Assembly: GCF_000145235.1 (NCBI RefSeq)
Contig: NC_014391.1
Coordinates: 558,001-622,000 of the forward strand
Reading direction: 5' to 3'
Length of the DNA: 64,000 bases
Origin: Micromonospora aurantiaca ATCC 27029
Lineage (GTDB): Bacteria; Actinomycetota; Actinomycetes; Mycobacteriales; Micromonosporaceae
How positions within the stretch are numbered: the stretch's first letter is position 1; each line of letters opens with the position of its first letter. The notes beneath the pieces were generated by a model. That model saw nothing but the letters and a program-made list of their open reading frames with translations, did not search any database and was not told the origin of the DNA. A program made the position numbers and the translations under genes. Positions 26,186-34,136 of the stretch are shown here, one piece after another.

Positions 26186-26695
26186 ATGGGCGGGGGTAGA
26201 GCAGGCGGCCGGTTGATGCGCGCCGCCTTGCGCTTTCTCAAGCGGACGAAGACGCGTAACCGGCCCGACCGGATGAACCCGCACTTCACCGAGCACGTGA
26301 TGGGCGGCCACGTGAAGCCGGGCATGCCCAAGGGGTCGGGCTACCACTACCGGCCCGGCGGTGAGGACTTCCCCGGTCGCCGGCTTCAGCCCGGCAGTGT
26401 CGTCAAGGATCCCAAGACCGGGGCCTACACCGCCAAACCGGAGTTCTTCGATCCGACGCTGAACCCGCCGCACGGGGCCTGGAAGCCGAAGAAGGGCAAC
26501 GGCGGGGAAAGCTCGTTCTTCCCCGACGACTGGACGCCGGCCCAGGTCGACAACGCCATCACCGGCGCCTTCCAGAATGCGAAGCCGGTGCCCGGCACCA
26601 GCATGTGGCGTGGCACTCACAAGGGCCTGGTGATCGAGGGTTTCTACAATGGCTCGGGCGGCTTCACCCACGGATGGCCGGTCGTCATCCCATGA
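26186..26695 (+). CDS. EndoU-type endoribonuclease toxin domain
   Basis: 169 residues. The bacterial EndoU pattern is visible: histidines in NPHFTEHVMGGH (33-42) and SGYHYRPGGED (54), a Lys-rich stretch GAWKPKKGNGG (98-107), the conserved SSFFPDDWTPAQVDNAI (109-125) and the end GLVIEGFYNGSGGFTHGWPV. The catalytic set in the family is two His and one Lys; His37, His54 and a Lys near 100-103 are the candidates. EndoU domains are RNA-cutting toxins in contact-dependent and type VII systems. The N-terminus is basic and it shares the reading frame of the secretion domain upstream. The putative immunity gene follows after 15 bases. Confidence 0.8.
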   Translation: MGGGRAGGRLMRAALRFLKRTKTRNRPDRMNPHFTEHVMGGHVKPGMPKGSGYHYRPGGEDFPGRRLQPGSVVKDPKTGAYTAKPEFFDPTLNPPHGAWKPKKGNGGESSFFPDDWTPAQVDNAITGAFQNAKPVPGTSMWRGTHKGLVIEGFYNGSGGFTHGWPVVIP

Positions 26696-26710
26696 TCCAG
26701 AGGACTTCCG

Positions 26711-27154
26711 TTGGCGTTCATCAGTTTCTCCGTCGATGAGTACCGGCTCCCGCTGTTCAACGTGACCGATCAGCGCTATCGGGCTCTCGGCGCGTGGCTG
26801 ATCACCGACGTCTCCGTCTCCTACTCGGCATGCCTGGACGCCCTGCAGATGATCGACGACGTGGCGAACGGCCGTCCGCTCGACGAGGGGTGGGACAGCG
26901 ACAAGTACGAGGTCAGTTTCGCCCCCACCGGCGTCGAGTTCGTCAACGAGTGGGTCGCGGACGAGCGGGGCCGCTACTCGCTGGACGAGACCCGCGAGGC
27001 GGTCGAGTCCTACTGGCGGTTCCTGGCCGGCCGCCCGGAGAACCGTGAACTGATCCGCGAATACCGGCCCGACCTGCCGCGATGGCAGGCGGAACTGCTC
27101 CAGTGGGAGGAGCGGTGGGGCCGGCCGCATCCGTACCGGGGACGGTTGTTCTGA
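26711..27154 (+). CDS. Putative immunity protein for the EndoU toxin
   Basis: 147 residues from a TTG start (26711) behind GAGGAC. It is soluble, acidic and aromatic-rich (LPLFNVTDQRYRALGAWLIT ... GWDSDKYEVSFAPTGVEFVN ... AVESYWRFLAGRP). Layout loosely recalls YacL/CdiI-type immunity proteins, but this is a weak resemblance judged by eye. The position straight after the toxin, the acidic charge against a basic toxin, and the lack of any export signal support the immunity role. It is convergent with the ECF sigma gene, 10 bases away. Confidence 0.6.
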   Translation: MAFISFSVDEYRLPLFNVTDQRYRALGAWLITDVSVSYSACLDALQMIDDVANGRPLDEGWDSDKYEVSFAPTGVEFVNEWVADERGRYSLDETREAVESYWRFLAGRPENRELIREYRPDLPRWQAELLQWEERWGRPHPYRGRLF

Positions 27155-27164
27155 TCCTCGCCGG

Positions 27165-28424
27165 TCAGCCCGGCCGGTCTCCGCTGTCGCCGGCCAGGCG
27201 CGCGGCGCGTACCTCCAGATAACGCCGCTCCGGCAGGCTCGTGGTGGCCCGCGCGGCGGCCAGGTACGCGGCCCGGGCCTCCGTACGGTCACCGGCCATG
27301 TCGAGCAGATGCGCGCGGACGGCGGCGAGCCGGTGGTGGCCCGCGGTCCGGTCGTCGGCGTCGAGCGTGGCCAGCAGCGACAGCCCGGCACGCGGGCCGT
27401 CCACCATGGCCACGGCGACGGCCTGGTTGAGCGTGACCATCGGGTTCGGCGCGACCCGCGCGAGCACCCGGTAGAGCGCGACGATCTGCCGCCAGTCGGT
27501 GTCCTCGGCGGCGGGCGCCTCCGCGTGGACCGCGGCGATGGCCGCCTGCACCTGGTACGGCCCCGGCGCCGACCAGGTGAGCGCCTCGGTCACCAACGCC
27601 ACCCCCTCGGCGACGGCGTCCCGGTCCCATCGGCTGCGGTCCTGCTCCGCCAGCGGCACCAGCTCACCGTCCGGCCCGGTACGGGCGGCCCGGTGCGCGT
27701 CGGTGAGCAGCATCAGCGCCAGCAACCCGGCCACCTCGCCGTCGTCCGGGAGCAGCCGGCGCAGCTCCCGGGTCAGCCGGATCGCCTCTCCGGTCAGCTC
27801 GGCCCGGTGCAGCGCCTCGCCGCTGGACGCGGTGTAACCCTCGTTGAAGACCAGGTAGAGCACCCGCAGCACGGCAGCGAGCCGTTCGTCCCGGTCCGCC
27901 GGGGACGGCAGCGTGAAACGCGCGCCGGACGCCTCGATCCGCTGCTTCGCCCTGCGGATCCGCTGGCTCATCGTCGCCTCCGGCACCAGGTACGCGCGGG
28001 CGATCTCGGCGGTGCTCAACCCGCCCACGGCACGCAGCGTGAGCGCCACCTGCCCGCTGACCGGCAACGCCGGATGGCAGCAGAGGAGCAGCAGCCGCAG
28101 CGTGTCGTCCCCGCTGGGCGGATCCTCGTCGGCGGGCGGGGCGACAGTCGCGTACGCGGGCTGCCGGACCGCCACCGCCACCTCGCGTTCCCGGCGGGCG
28201 TGCTCGCTGCGCCACTCGTCGGTGAGCCGCCGGGTGGCGACTGTGACCAGCCAGGAGCGGGGACGGTCCGGCAAGCCCTGTTCCGGCCACTGCACGGCGG
28301 CGGCGAGCAGCGCCTCCTGCACGGCGTCCTCGCAGGCGTAGAACTGGCCGTGGCGGCGGACGAGCACGCCGAGGACCTGCGGCGCGAGCGTACGCAGCAG
28401 GTCCTCGACCACGGTTGCTGTCAC
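27165..28424 (-). CDS. ECF sigma factor, ECF42 group (sigma70 with C-terminal DUF6596 region)
   Basis: 419 residues. Region 2 (AVQEALLAAAVQWPEQGLP, RSWLVTVATRRLTDEW) and region 4 (LTLRAVGGLSTAEIARAYL) lie in the first ~190 residues. A long C-terminal extension follows with EGYTASSGEALHRAELTGEA, RAARTGPDGELVPL and ALYRVLARVAPNP-type repeats. That extension and the partner gene mark ECF group 42, which has no anti-sigma factor and is paired with a DGPF protein. Its start overlaps the DGPF stop by four bases (ATGA). Confidence 0.9.
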   Translation of the reverse strand: MTATVVEDLLRTLAPQVLGVLVRRHGQFYACEDAVQEALLAAAVQWPEQGLPDRPRSWLVTVATRRLTDEWRSEHARREREVAVAVRQPAYATVAPPADEDPPSGDDTLRLLLLCCHPALPVSGQVALTLRAVGGLSTAEIARAYLVPEATMSQRIRRAKQRIEASGARFTLPSPADRDERLAAVLRVLYLVFNEGYTASSGEALHRAELTGEAIRLTRELRRLLPDDGEVAGLLALMLLTDAHRAARTGPDGELVPLAEQDRSRWDRDAVAEGVALVTEALTWSAPGPYQVQAAIAAVHAEAPAAEDTDWRQIVALYRVLARVAPNPMVTLNQAVAVAMVDGPRAGLSLLATLDADDRTAGHHRLAAVRAHLLDMAGDRTEARAAYLAAARATTSLPERRYLEVRAARLAGDSGDRPG

Positions 28425-28792
28425 ATCTCCGTCCCGGCCTGTTCCATCACCGCGCGCACCTCCAGTACGCCGAAACCGTGCCGTACGTCAGGCCAGCGCG
28501 CGGCGATCTCGGCGGCCCGCTCCGGGGTCTCGCAGTCGACAGTCAGGTAGCCGGCGAACTGCTCCTTGCTCTCCATGAACGGCCCGTCGGTGACCTCGAC
28601 GCCGCCACCGGCGGCCGGACGGGCCGTACGGGTCTGCGAGGGGTGAGCGAGCGCCTCGCCGCCGACCAGCTCGCCGGACTCGGTCAGCTCCTTCATGATC
28701 TCGTCGACCTCACCGAAGACGGCTGTGCGTTCCGCCTCGGAAAGCTCCTCCACGAAGCCGGGCCGGTTCCAGATCAGCAGCATGTACTTCAC
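28421..28792 (-). CDS. YCII/DGPF-domain protein, ECF42 partner
   Basis: 123 residues. The family motif DGPFMESKEQFAGY lies near residue 75-88, after the strand MKYMLLIWNRPG. DGPF proteins are the conserved partners of ECF42 sigma factors; their molecular role is unknown. The stop overlaps the sigma gene start, so the two are translationally coupled. Call firm, function unknown. Confidence 0.9.
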   Translation of the reverse strand: MKYMLLIWNRPGFVEELSEAERTAVFGEVDEIMKELTESGELVGGEALAHPSQTRTARPAAGGGVEVTDGPFMESKEQFAGYLTVDCETPERAAEIAARWPDVRHGFGVLEVRAVMEQAGTEM

Positions 28793-28884
28793 GGTGCACT
28801 CCTCGGGTGCGGGCCACCGGCGGTGGCGCCTCGCAGACGGGTCGGAGCCGGTCCGCCCGATCCGACATCATCCCCCGGGAAAGG

Positions 28885-30075
28885 TCAGCGGCCCCCGCGC
28901 AGCGGACGGCGTGCCGGGCGGCCCGGGTCGAGCGAGGCCCGGTCGGCGGCGCTGGTGCCGGAGACCCAGCCCTGCTCGTCACGCACCTGGAGGCGGTGCC
29001 GGGTGGTGCCCGGAAAGAGCTGGTCGACGCGTTCCCGGACGGCATCCGAGCGGGCCGCGAGCACCGGCAGCAGCCGGTCGTCGTCGAGTTCCTCGGCCGC
29101 CGCCGCGCTCGCCTCCCGCAGCCGGTCGCCGATCCGCAGCGCGAACGCGTTGAGGAACGACTCGTCGTAGCCCTTGGTGCGCCGCCCGCCGGCCCTGCCG
29201 CGTTCGCCCCGGCCGCGCAGCATCGCGGCGGTGGCCTGCACGAGCAGCGAGGTGTGCAGCAGCTCGACAGCCGCCAGGTCGGCCGGGAAACCGAGCACTG
29301 TGGCGAAGCCCAGGTCGTCGGACCAGACCGACTCGCACCGGTTCGCCGCCGCCACCTCCTGGATCAGCAGTGCCTTCGCGGCCGCGTACGGGGCGTCGAC
29401 GCCGATCCGCACGCCGCCCGGGCCGCCGGACCGCTCGGCCCCGGCGTCGAGCAGCGCCGCGTCGATGCTGTGCCGGGCCATCAGCTCCTGCGCCTTCGCG
29501 GTGAACGCCTCCGCCTCGGCCGGGTAGCCGGTCGACTCGGCCTTCGCCAGCAGTGCGCGTACCCGGTCGAGCATCCGGGAACCGCTCGGTGTCGCGGCGG
29601 CCAGGGCGGTACCGGCCGAGCCGGGCGGCGGCCGGAGCGCCGCGACCGGCGGAAGCCCCGCCACCAGGACGGCCGCGTCGACCGCGTCCCGCAGCGCGGT
29701 GATCCGGTCCCCGTCGGCGCGCCGGTCCAGCCAGCCCGCGTCGTCGTCCCAGCGGGCGCCCGTGCCGGTGAGCTGGTCGTCGAACCAGGCCGGTACCGGC
29801 GCGGGCAGGGTGCGCCGCTGCGCGGCCATGACGTCGCGCAGCAGCCGGGCGCCGCGCGGCGTGAGCCGCCGGGTGGCGAGCCGGTCCAGGTCGGCGGGCT
29901 GCCAGCCCCGCGGCCAGAGCCGGCCCACGTCGCGCGTGAGCCGGGCGAGCAGCGCCGCGTCCACCGCCGCGCCGTCGGCCACGACGAGCCCGTCGAGGGC
30001 TCGCTCGGCTTCGCGTACGTCGGTGCCGCGCGTGGTCGCGACGGCGGCGTCGAGCAGTCGCTCGGCTGGTGACAC
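28885..30075 (-). CDS. DUF2786-domain protein
   Basis: About 396 residues, from a GTG at 30075 behind GGGAGAG. The DUF2786 core is MLDRVRALLAKAESTGYPAE followed by AEAFTAKAQELMARHSID near the middle. An N-terminal helical region and a C-terminal region with a basic stretch (RGRGERGRAGGRRTKGYDES) flank it. DUF2786 proteins occur in phages and bacteria and have no assigned function. Three Arg/Gly-rich stretches could bind nucleic acid, which is only a guess. It is divergent from the DUF3152 gene. Confidence 0.85.
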   Translation of the reverse strand: MSPAERLLDAAVATTRGTDVREAERALDGLVVADGAAVDAALLARLTRDVGRLWPRGWQPADLDRLATRRLTPRGARLLRDVMAAQRRTLPAPVPAWFDDQLTGTGARWDDDAGWLDRRADGDRITALRDAVDAAVLVAGLPPVAALRPPPGSAGTALAAATPSGSRMLDRVRALLAKAESTGYPAEAEAFTAKAQELMARHSIDAALLDAGAERSGGPGGVRIGVDAPYAAAKALLIQEVAAANRCESVWSDDLGFATVLGFPADLAAVELLHTSLLVQATAAMLRGRGERGRAGGRRTKGYDESFLNAFALRIGDRLREASAAAAEELDDDRLLPVLAARSDAVRERVDQLFPGTTRHRLQVRDEQGWVSGTSAADRASLDPGRPARRPLRGGR

Positions 30076-30235
30076 GGGTGGCTCTCCCTGGACTCCGACA
30101 GGCGGCAGGTCGCCCACCCCGGCACCGACGGTACCCGGCCCGCCCGTTCAACCGTCCGGGCCCGGCGTCCGTACTCCTGCCCGGAGCGGGGCGGCGCGAC
30201 GGACGGAGATCGACGTCGGCGGGCACGAGCGGGGG

Positions 30236-31048
30236 CTGCACCGGCGGCGGAGATCGCGATCAGGGCGGTTCCTGGCGGTGGTCCTGGTCGGGGCCGTGCT
30301 CGCCGCCGGCGGGTACGCCGCGCGGCACCCGGACCTGCTGGACCGCATCGAGGTGCGGCGGACCGTGCCGGCGGCGGCACCGAGCGCGCCCCCAGCGGGC
30401 GCCCGCGCCGCGCCGACGCCGGTCCCGGCGGCCGGCCGGGTGGCCCCCGGCATCGGCTACCCGGCCCGGGGCGACGGCACGTTCCGCACCGCCGACACGG
30501 TCGGCGCGGTCGCCGGCCGCTCCGGTGAGCTGCTGCGCTACCGGGTCGCGGTGGAGGACGGCATCCGCAACGTGGACGTGGAGCGGTTCGCCCGGGACGT
30601 CGCCGCCACCCTCGCCGACCGGCGCGGCTGGACCGGCGACGGCCGGTGGCGGCTGCAACGGGTGGGCCGCGACGACCCGGCCGACTTCACGGTGCTGCTC
30701 ACCACGCCTGTCACCCGGGGGCGGCTCTGCGGCGACCCGAGTGACCGCTACACGTCCTGCCGCAACGGCGACCAGGTGGTGATCAACGTGGCCCGCTGGG
30801 TGTACGGGGTGCCGCACGTGACCGATCTCTCCCGCTACCGGCAGTACCTGCTCAACCACGAGGTCGGCCACCGGCTGGGCCGCGGGCACGAGCGCTGCCC
30901 CCGGGCCGGCGGCCCGGCGCCGGTCATGGTGCAGCAGACGCTCGGCCTGCACGGCTGCACCCCGAACCCGTGGCCGCTGGTGGGCGGCGAACCGCTGGCC
31001 GGGCCGTCCGGCCAGTACGACGACCCGATCCCGGCCGGGGACCGCTGA
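30236..31048 (+). CDS. DUF3152-family membrane-anchored metalloprotease-like protein
   Basis: A basic N-terminus (LHRRRRSRSGRF) and one membrane helix (AVVLVGAVLAAGGYAA) anchor an extracellular domain. It carries the DUF3152 features: TYRVAVEDGIRN-type strands, a Cys pair (GRLCGDPSDRYTSCRNG), and the zinc motif HEVGHRLGRGHE near the C-terminus. The start is unclear: no ATG, GTG or TTG exists in frame between 30032 and 30278. The CTG at 30236 would include the basic anchor. GTG 30278 would cut it off. The product is about 270 residues if 30236 is used. Confidence 0.75.
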   Translation: MHRRRRSRSGRFLAVVLVGAVLAAGGYAARHPDLLDRIEVRRTVPAAAPSAPPAGARAAPTPVPAAGRVAPGIGYPARGDGTFRTADTVGAVAGRSGELLRYRVAVEDGIRNVDVERFARDVAATLADRRGWTGDGRWRLQRVGRDDPADFTVLLTTPVTRGRLCGDPSDRYTSCRNGDQVVINVARWVYGVPHVTDLSRYRQYLLNHEVGHRLGRGHERCPRAGGPAPVMVQQTLGLHGCTPNPWPLVGGEPLAGPSGQYDDPIPAGDR

Positions 31049-31068
31049 GCGACCGGTCGGCCGGGTCG

Positions 31069-31494
31069 TCACCGGGAGAACGAGGCCCAGATGTTCTTGG
31101 TCTTCTCGGTGCCGTACCAGCCGACGTCGAGCGAGACCGACTGGGCCAGGAACAGCCCTCGCCCGCCCGAGTCCATCGGGTGGATGTCGGTCAGCTCCGG
31201 CACCGAACTGACGTCGTGGTCGGCCACGTCGAGCAGGAACCGGTCGTCGGTGGCGAGCAGCGTGATGATGGTGGGCGGGCGACCGTGCCGCAGCGCGTTG
31301 CTGGCCAGCTCGGTGGCGACCAGCACGACCAGGTGCGGCACCTCGTCGAGGTCCGCACCCTGCACCAGGCCGTGCCGGTTCAGCGCGTCGCGTAGGGAGG
31401 CGCGCAGGCCGCGCAGATCCTCGGGACTGTCCAGCACCCACCGCTCCAGCTCTGAGGCCTGCGGCGGCGGCGGCGAGGTGCGCAACTGTCCCAT
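31069..31494 (-). CDS. RsbW-like anti-sigma/serine kinase (HATPase_c_2)
   Basis: 141 residues with the GHKL ATPase motifs: N-box VATELASNALRHG at about 60-72 and the G-box DSGGRGLFLAQS. It lacks a sensor or membrane part, as in RsbW/SpoIIAB-type kinases that bind sigma factors and phosphorylate STAS partners. No sigma gene is adjacent; the nearest STAS genes are at 33490 and 47869. A GGGTAA element lies directly before the ATG. Target is unknown. Confidence 0.85.
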   Translation of the reverse strand: MGQLRTSPPPPQASELERWVLDSPEDLRGLRASLRDALNRHGLVQGADLDEVPHLVVLVATELASNALRHGRPPTIITLLATDDRFLLDVADHDVSSVPELTDIHPMDSGGRGLFLAQSVSLDVGWYGTEKTKNIWASFSR

Positions 31495-31503
31495 GATCTG
31501 TCT

Positions 31504-31529
31504 TTACCCTGCGTAGCCGTTCGCTAAGC
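31504..31529 (-). promoter_or_regulatory. Candidate SigB-type promoter before the RsbW-like gene
   Basis: On the minus strand, GCTT, 16 bases, GGGTAA, ending nine bases before the ATG at 31494. If used, the transcript would be leaderless or nearly so. Sequence match only. Confidence 0.35.
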
Positions 31530-31532
31530 AGG

Positions 31533-32288
31533 TCAGCGCCGCAGCAGTGCGAACACGCCCCACCCCAGATACTCGCGCTGGAAACGGACGTACCGCACCG
31601 GGTCCTCGGTCAGCTCCCGCCGCAGCTCCGGGGCCAGTTCGTCGTCCGGATTGGCGTCCAGCCAGCGGCGCAGGTTCAGCCAGTGCGAGGCGGCGTACCG
31701 GTCCCAGCTGTCCTGGTCGGCGAGGACCATCTCGACCAGGTCCCAGCCGCACTCTCCGAACGACTCGACCAGGCCGGGCAGATCCTTGAACTCGTCGCGG
31801 GACCGGGCGTGCGAGCCGGTGACGGCCTCGTCGTCGGGCGGGTCACGCCGCCAGTAGGGCTCGCCGACGATCGCCATGCCGCCCGGCCGCAGCGCCCGGT
31901 CGAGCAGTTCCAGCGTCCCGGGCACCCCGCCGCCGATCCAGGTCGCGCCGACGCAGGCGGCCACGTCGACCGGCCGCTCCGGGGTGTACGCCGCGGCGTC
32001 GTCGTGCACGAAACGTACCCGGCCGGCCACGCCGAGTTCGGCGGCGCGCTGCCGGGCGGCGGCGGTGAAGGCGGTGCTGATGTCGACCCCGGTGCCGGTG
32101 ATCCCGTGGTCACGGGCCCAGGTGCAGAGCAATTCGCCCTTTCCGCTGCACAGGTCGAGCAGCTCGTCGCCGGGCCGCAGCCGGATCGCCCGGCCCAGCG
32201 TGGCCAGCTTGACGTCGTCGAACGGGTTGAGGATGCGCAGCTCGCCTTCGCGAATGGTGAACTGGCGCGGCAGGTCCGGTGGGGTCAT
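31533..32288 (-). CDS. SAM-dependent methyltransferase
   Basis: 251 residues from the ATG at 32288. The class I methyltransferase motif I is LLDLCSGKGELLCTWA (about 45-60), with the acidic motif GTGVDIS and post-I VRFVHDDAAAY; motif IV region VAACVGATWIGGG. A conserved C-terminal half is rich in aromatic residues (SHWLNLRRWLDANPDDELA). The substrate is not evident. It has no obvious partner: the small gene at 32373 is divergent, and the kinase gene follows on the same strand 39 bases on. Confidence 0.88.
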   Translation of the reverse strand: MTPPDLPRQFTIREGELRILNPFDDVKLATLGRAIRLRPGDELLDLCSGKGELLCTWARDHGITGTGVDISTAFTAAARQRAAELGVAGRVRFVHDDAAAYTPERPVDVAACVGATWIGGGVPGTLELLDRALRPGGMAIVGEPYWRRDPPDDEAVTGSHARSRDEFKDLPGLVESFGECGWDLVEMVLADQDSWDRYAASHWLNLRRWLDANPDDELAPELRRELTEDPVRYVRFQREYLGWGVFALLRR

Positions 32289-32372
32289 TCGTGGAGGGTG
32301 CGCCGCCCGGTCACGCGGAGCAACGGAATTCCGGTCTGGGCCGGTCCGGGTCTCCTGAGGTACGGTCACCGC

Positions 32373-32591
32373 ATGGTGGTCGAGGAACACTGGTGGAACG
32401 GCGTCAGCAACCCTCGCGGTCGGCGCGACGTCTACATCCGTACCGACGGAAGCCAGTGGCAGGTCCAGGCGCAGATCGGCGGGGCGAGCGGCCGGTCCCG
32501 GATCCAGCAGTGCCCGAGCCGCGGCTCGGCGACGATCCTGGCCGGGGCATGGCGCGCGAGCGGTTCCGGCTGGCGCGAGATGCCGCGCTGA
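32373..32591 (+). CDS. Small conserved-looking hypothetical protein
   Basis: 72 residues (MVVEEHWWNGVSNPRGRRDV...), Trp- and Arg-rich and likely basic, with a possible beta-hairpin (YIRTDGSQWQVQAQIGG). No signal or membrane segment. The ATG is 85 bases from the divergent methyltransferase. Third-base GC use resembles neighbouring genes. I do not recognise it. Confidence 0.6.
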   Translation: MVVEEHWWNGVSNPRGRRDVYIRTDGSQWQVQAQIGGASGRSRIQQCPSRGSATILAGAWRASGSGWREMPR

Positions 32592-32599
32592 CCTCACGC

Positions 32600-33310
32600 T
32601 CAGTCACGAGGCCCGTGCACCGCGCGATCGACGAGTGACTCGGCGACCTCACGCAGCTTGCGGTTGGAGTCCTGGGACACCCGGGCCAGGATGGCGAACG
32701 CCTCGTCGGCCGAGCAGCGCCGCTGCCCCATGATGATGCCCTTCGCCTGCTCGATCACGGCCCGGCTCTGCATCGCCTCCTGCATCTGCTGCGCCAGCGT
32801 CGCCGTGCTCTCGTAGAGGTGGACGTTGGCGAGCGCGATGGCGGCGTACCCGGCCAGCGTCTGCGCCAGCTCGACCTGGCGGTCCAGGACGCCGGGCGAT
32901 GCGCCGTAGATGTTCAGCGCGCCGACCATCGCCTCCTGGATGGGCAGGCCGATCGACAGCGAACTGGCCGCGCCCGCCGCGTGCGCCCGGGCCGCCCACT
33001 CCGGCCAGCGGCTCTCCGCCGCCATGTCCGGCACCAGCATGGCGGTGCCGGTGGTGGCGGCGTCCAGGCACGGGCCGCGGCCCTGCGCGTACTGCCACTC
33101 GTCGAGCGTCAGCGCCAGCTCACCGGTGTACGCGGCGGTGTGCGCCTCCGTGCCCTGCACCAGGGTGACCGACACCTCGGCGGTACCGGGCAGGGTGTCC
33201 TTGGCGACCTGGGCGATGGTCGACAACACCACGTCGAGGTCGACTTCGTCGTACTTGATCCGGCCGAGTCTGATCAAGGCAGCGGCGAGGTCGGGGTGGG
33301 CCTGCGGCAT
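32600..33310 (-). CDS. GAF-ANTAR domain regulator (paralogue 1)
   Basis: 236 residues. The GAF domain spans about 20-160 with LDEWQYAQGRGPCLDA; the ANTAR RNA-binding domain occupies about 170-230 with AVIEQAKGIIMGQRRCSADE and AFAILARVSQDSNRKLREVA. ANTAR domains act on nascent transcripts to prevent termination, and GAF senses a signal. It is convergent with the small gene at 32373. It is a near-copy of the gene at 34137. Confidence 0.92.
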   Translation of the reverse strand: MPQAHPDLAAALIRLGRIKYDEVDLDVVLSTIAQVAKDTLPGTAEVSVTLVQGTEAHTAAYTGELALTLDEWQYAQGRGPCLDAATTGTAMLVPDMAAESRWPEWAARAHAAGAASSLSIGLPIQEAMVGALNIYGASPGVLDRQVELAQTLAGYAAIALANVHLYESTATLAQQMQEAMQSRAVIEQAKGIIMGQRRCSADEAFAILARVSQDSNRKLREVAESLVDRAVHGPRD

Positions 33311-33489
33311 GAGCTGTGACGTCCTTGTGCGAAGCGACGCCGTCGGCCCGGTAGGCCGGGACGGCTGGTGACGGGGATCGGCCCGTGGTGACGGACCAGC
33401 ATCCCGATTCCGGCATGGATCGGGACCTGCGCCGCTTCTTGACGCTCGTTCGTGACGCCCCCGACGGGACGTCGACTACCGGGACAACT

Positions 33490-33939
33490 CTACGACCCGG
33501 AGCGGGTGGGTACGACGGGACGTGCCGACCCGTCGCCGGCGGCCGGCAACGCGGGCCGATCGACGACCTCGAACGCGGTGAGCGTGCCGGTGACGCCGAG
33601 GACGCGCCGGACCACCGGGGAGGGCCGGTGCAGGACCAGCCGCCGCCCGTGCCGGGTGAGCATCCGCTGCGCCAGCACCAGCGCGCTCGTGCCGTACGCG
33701 CCGAAGAAGCTGACCTCCGCGAGGTCGATCACCACGAGCGGGGCGGGCGCGGCGACAGCGGACTCCACGAGTTCGGTGAGCAGGTGCGCGTTGCTGAGGT
33801 CCACCTCGCCGGCCACCGAGATCCATGTCATGTCCACGCCTGCGTCGCAGCTCAGCCACATGATCGGCTCGTCCCGGCGGAACGCCCCGGACGCCGTGGG
33901 GACGTCATGACAGCCGAAGACCGGCCGTTCGTCCGACAT
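33490..33939 (-). CDS. STAS-domain anti-sigma factor antagonist
   Basis: 149 residues from the ATG at 33939, which follows GGAGGTG. The STAS core is WISVAGEVDLSNAHLLTELV, then VVIDLAEVSFFGAYGTSALVL, where the phosphorylatable Ser of SpoIIAA-type proteins lies near YGTSAL (usual SS replaced by G-T-S). A longer N-terminal extension and a C-terminal tail are present. It sits between the two GAF-ANTAR paralogues, which suggests a shared signalling role. Ser identity is uncertain. Confidence 0.85.
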   Translation of the reverse strand: MSDERPVFGCHDVPTASGAFRRDEPIMWLSCDAGVDMTWISVAGEVDLSNAHLLTELVESAVAAPAPLVVIDLAEVSFFGAYGTSALVLAQRMLTRHGRRLVLHRPSPVVRRVLGVTGTLTAFEVVDRPALPAAGDGSARPVVPTRSGS

Positions 33940-34136
33940 GTCACCTCCGACCTCACCGATTGAGGAAGCCCGCGGCGAGGCACGCCGCGAGCAGGGAGGG
34001 CACATGTCTTGACCCGTACCCGACGATACGTCGACCGGGTGGACATCGCAGCGTGGGAGGCGTTCGGACCCGCCCGTGCCGGGTACCGTCAGCGGAACGA
34101 CAGACGCCGATGACCCCGCCAGGACAGGACACGAGG

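Noticed and set aside
33385..33489. Plus-strand frame beginning at 33385
   Set aside because: It continues antisense to the STAS gene and has no ribosome site or domain.
34016..34021. GGGTAC on the minus strand upstream of the STAS gene at 33490
   Set aside because: No GNNT element at 14-16 bases, so not listed as a promoter.
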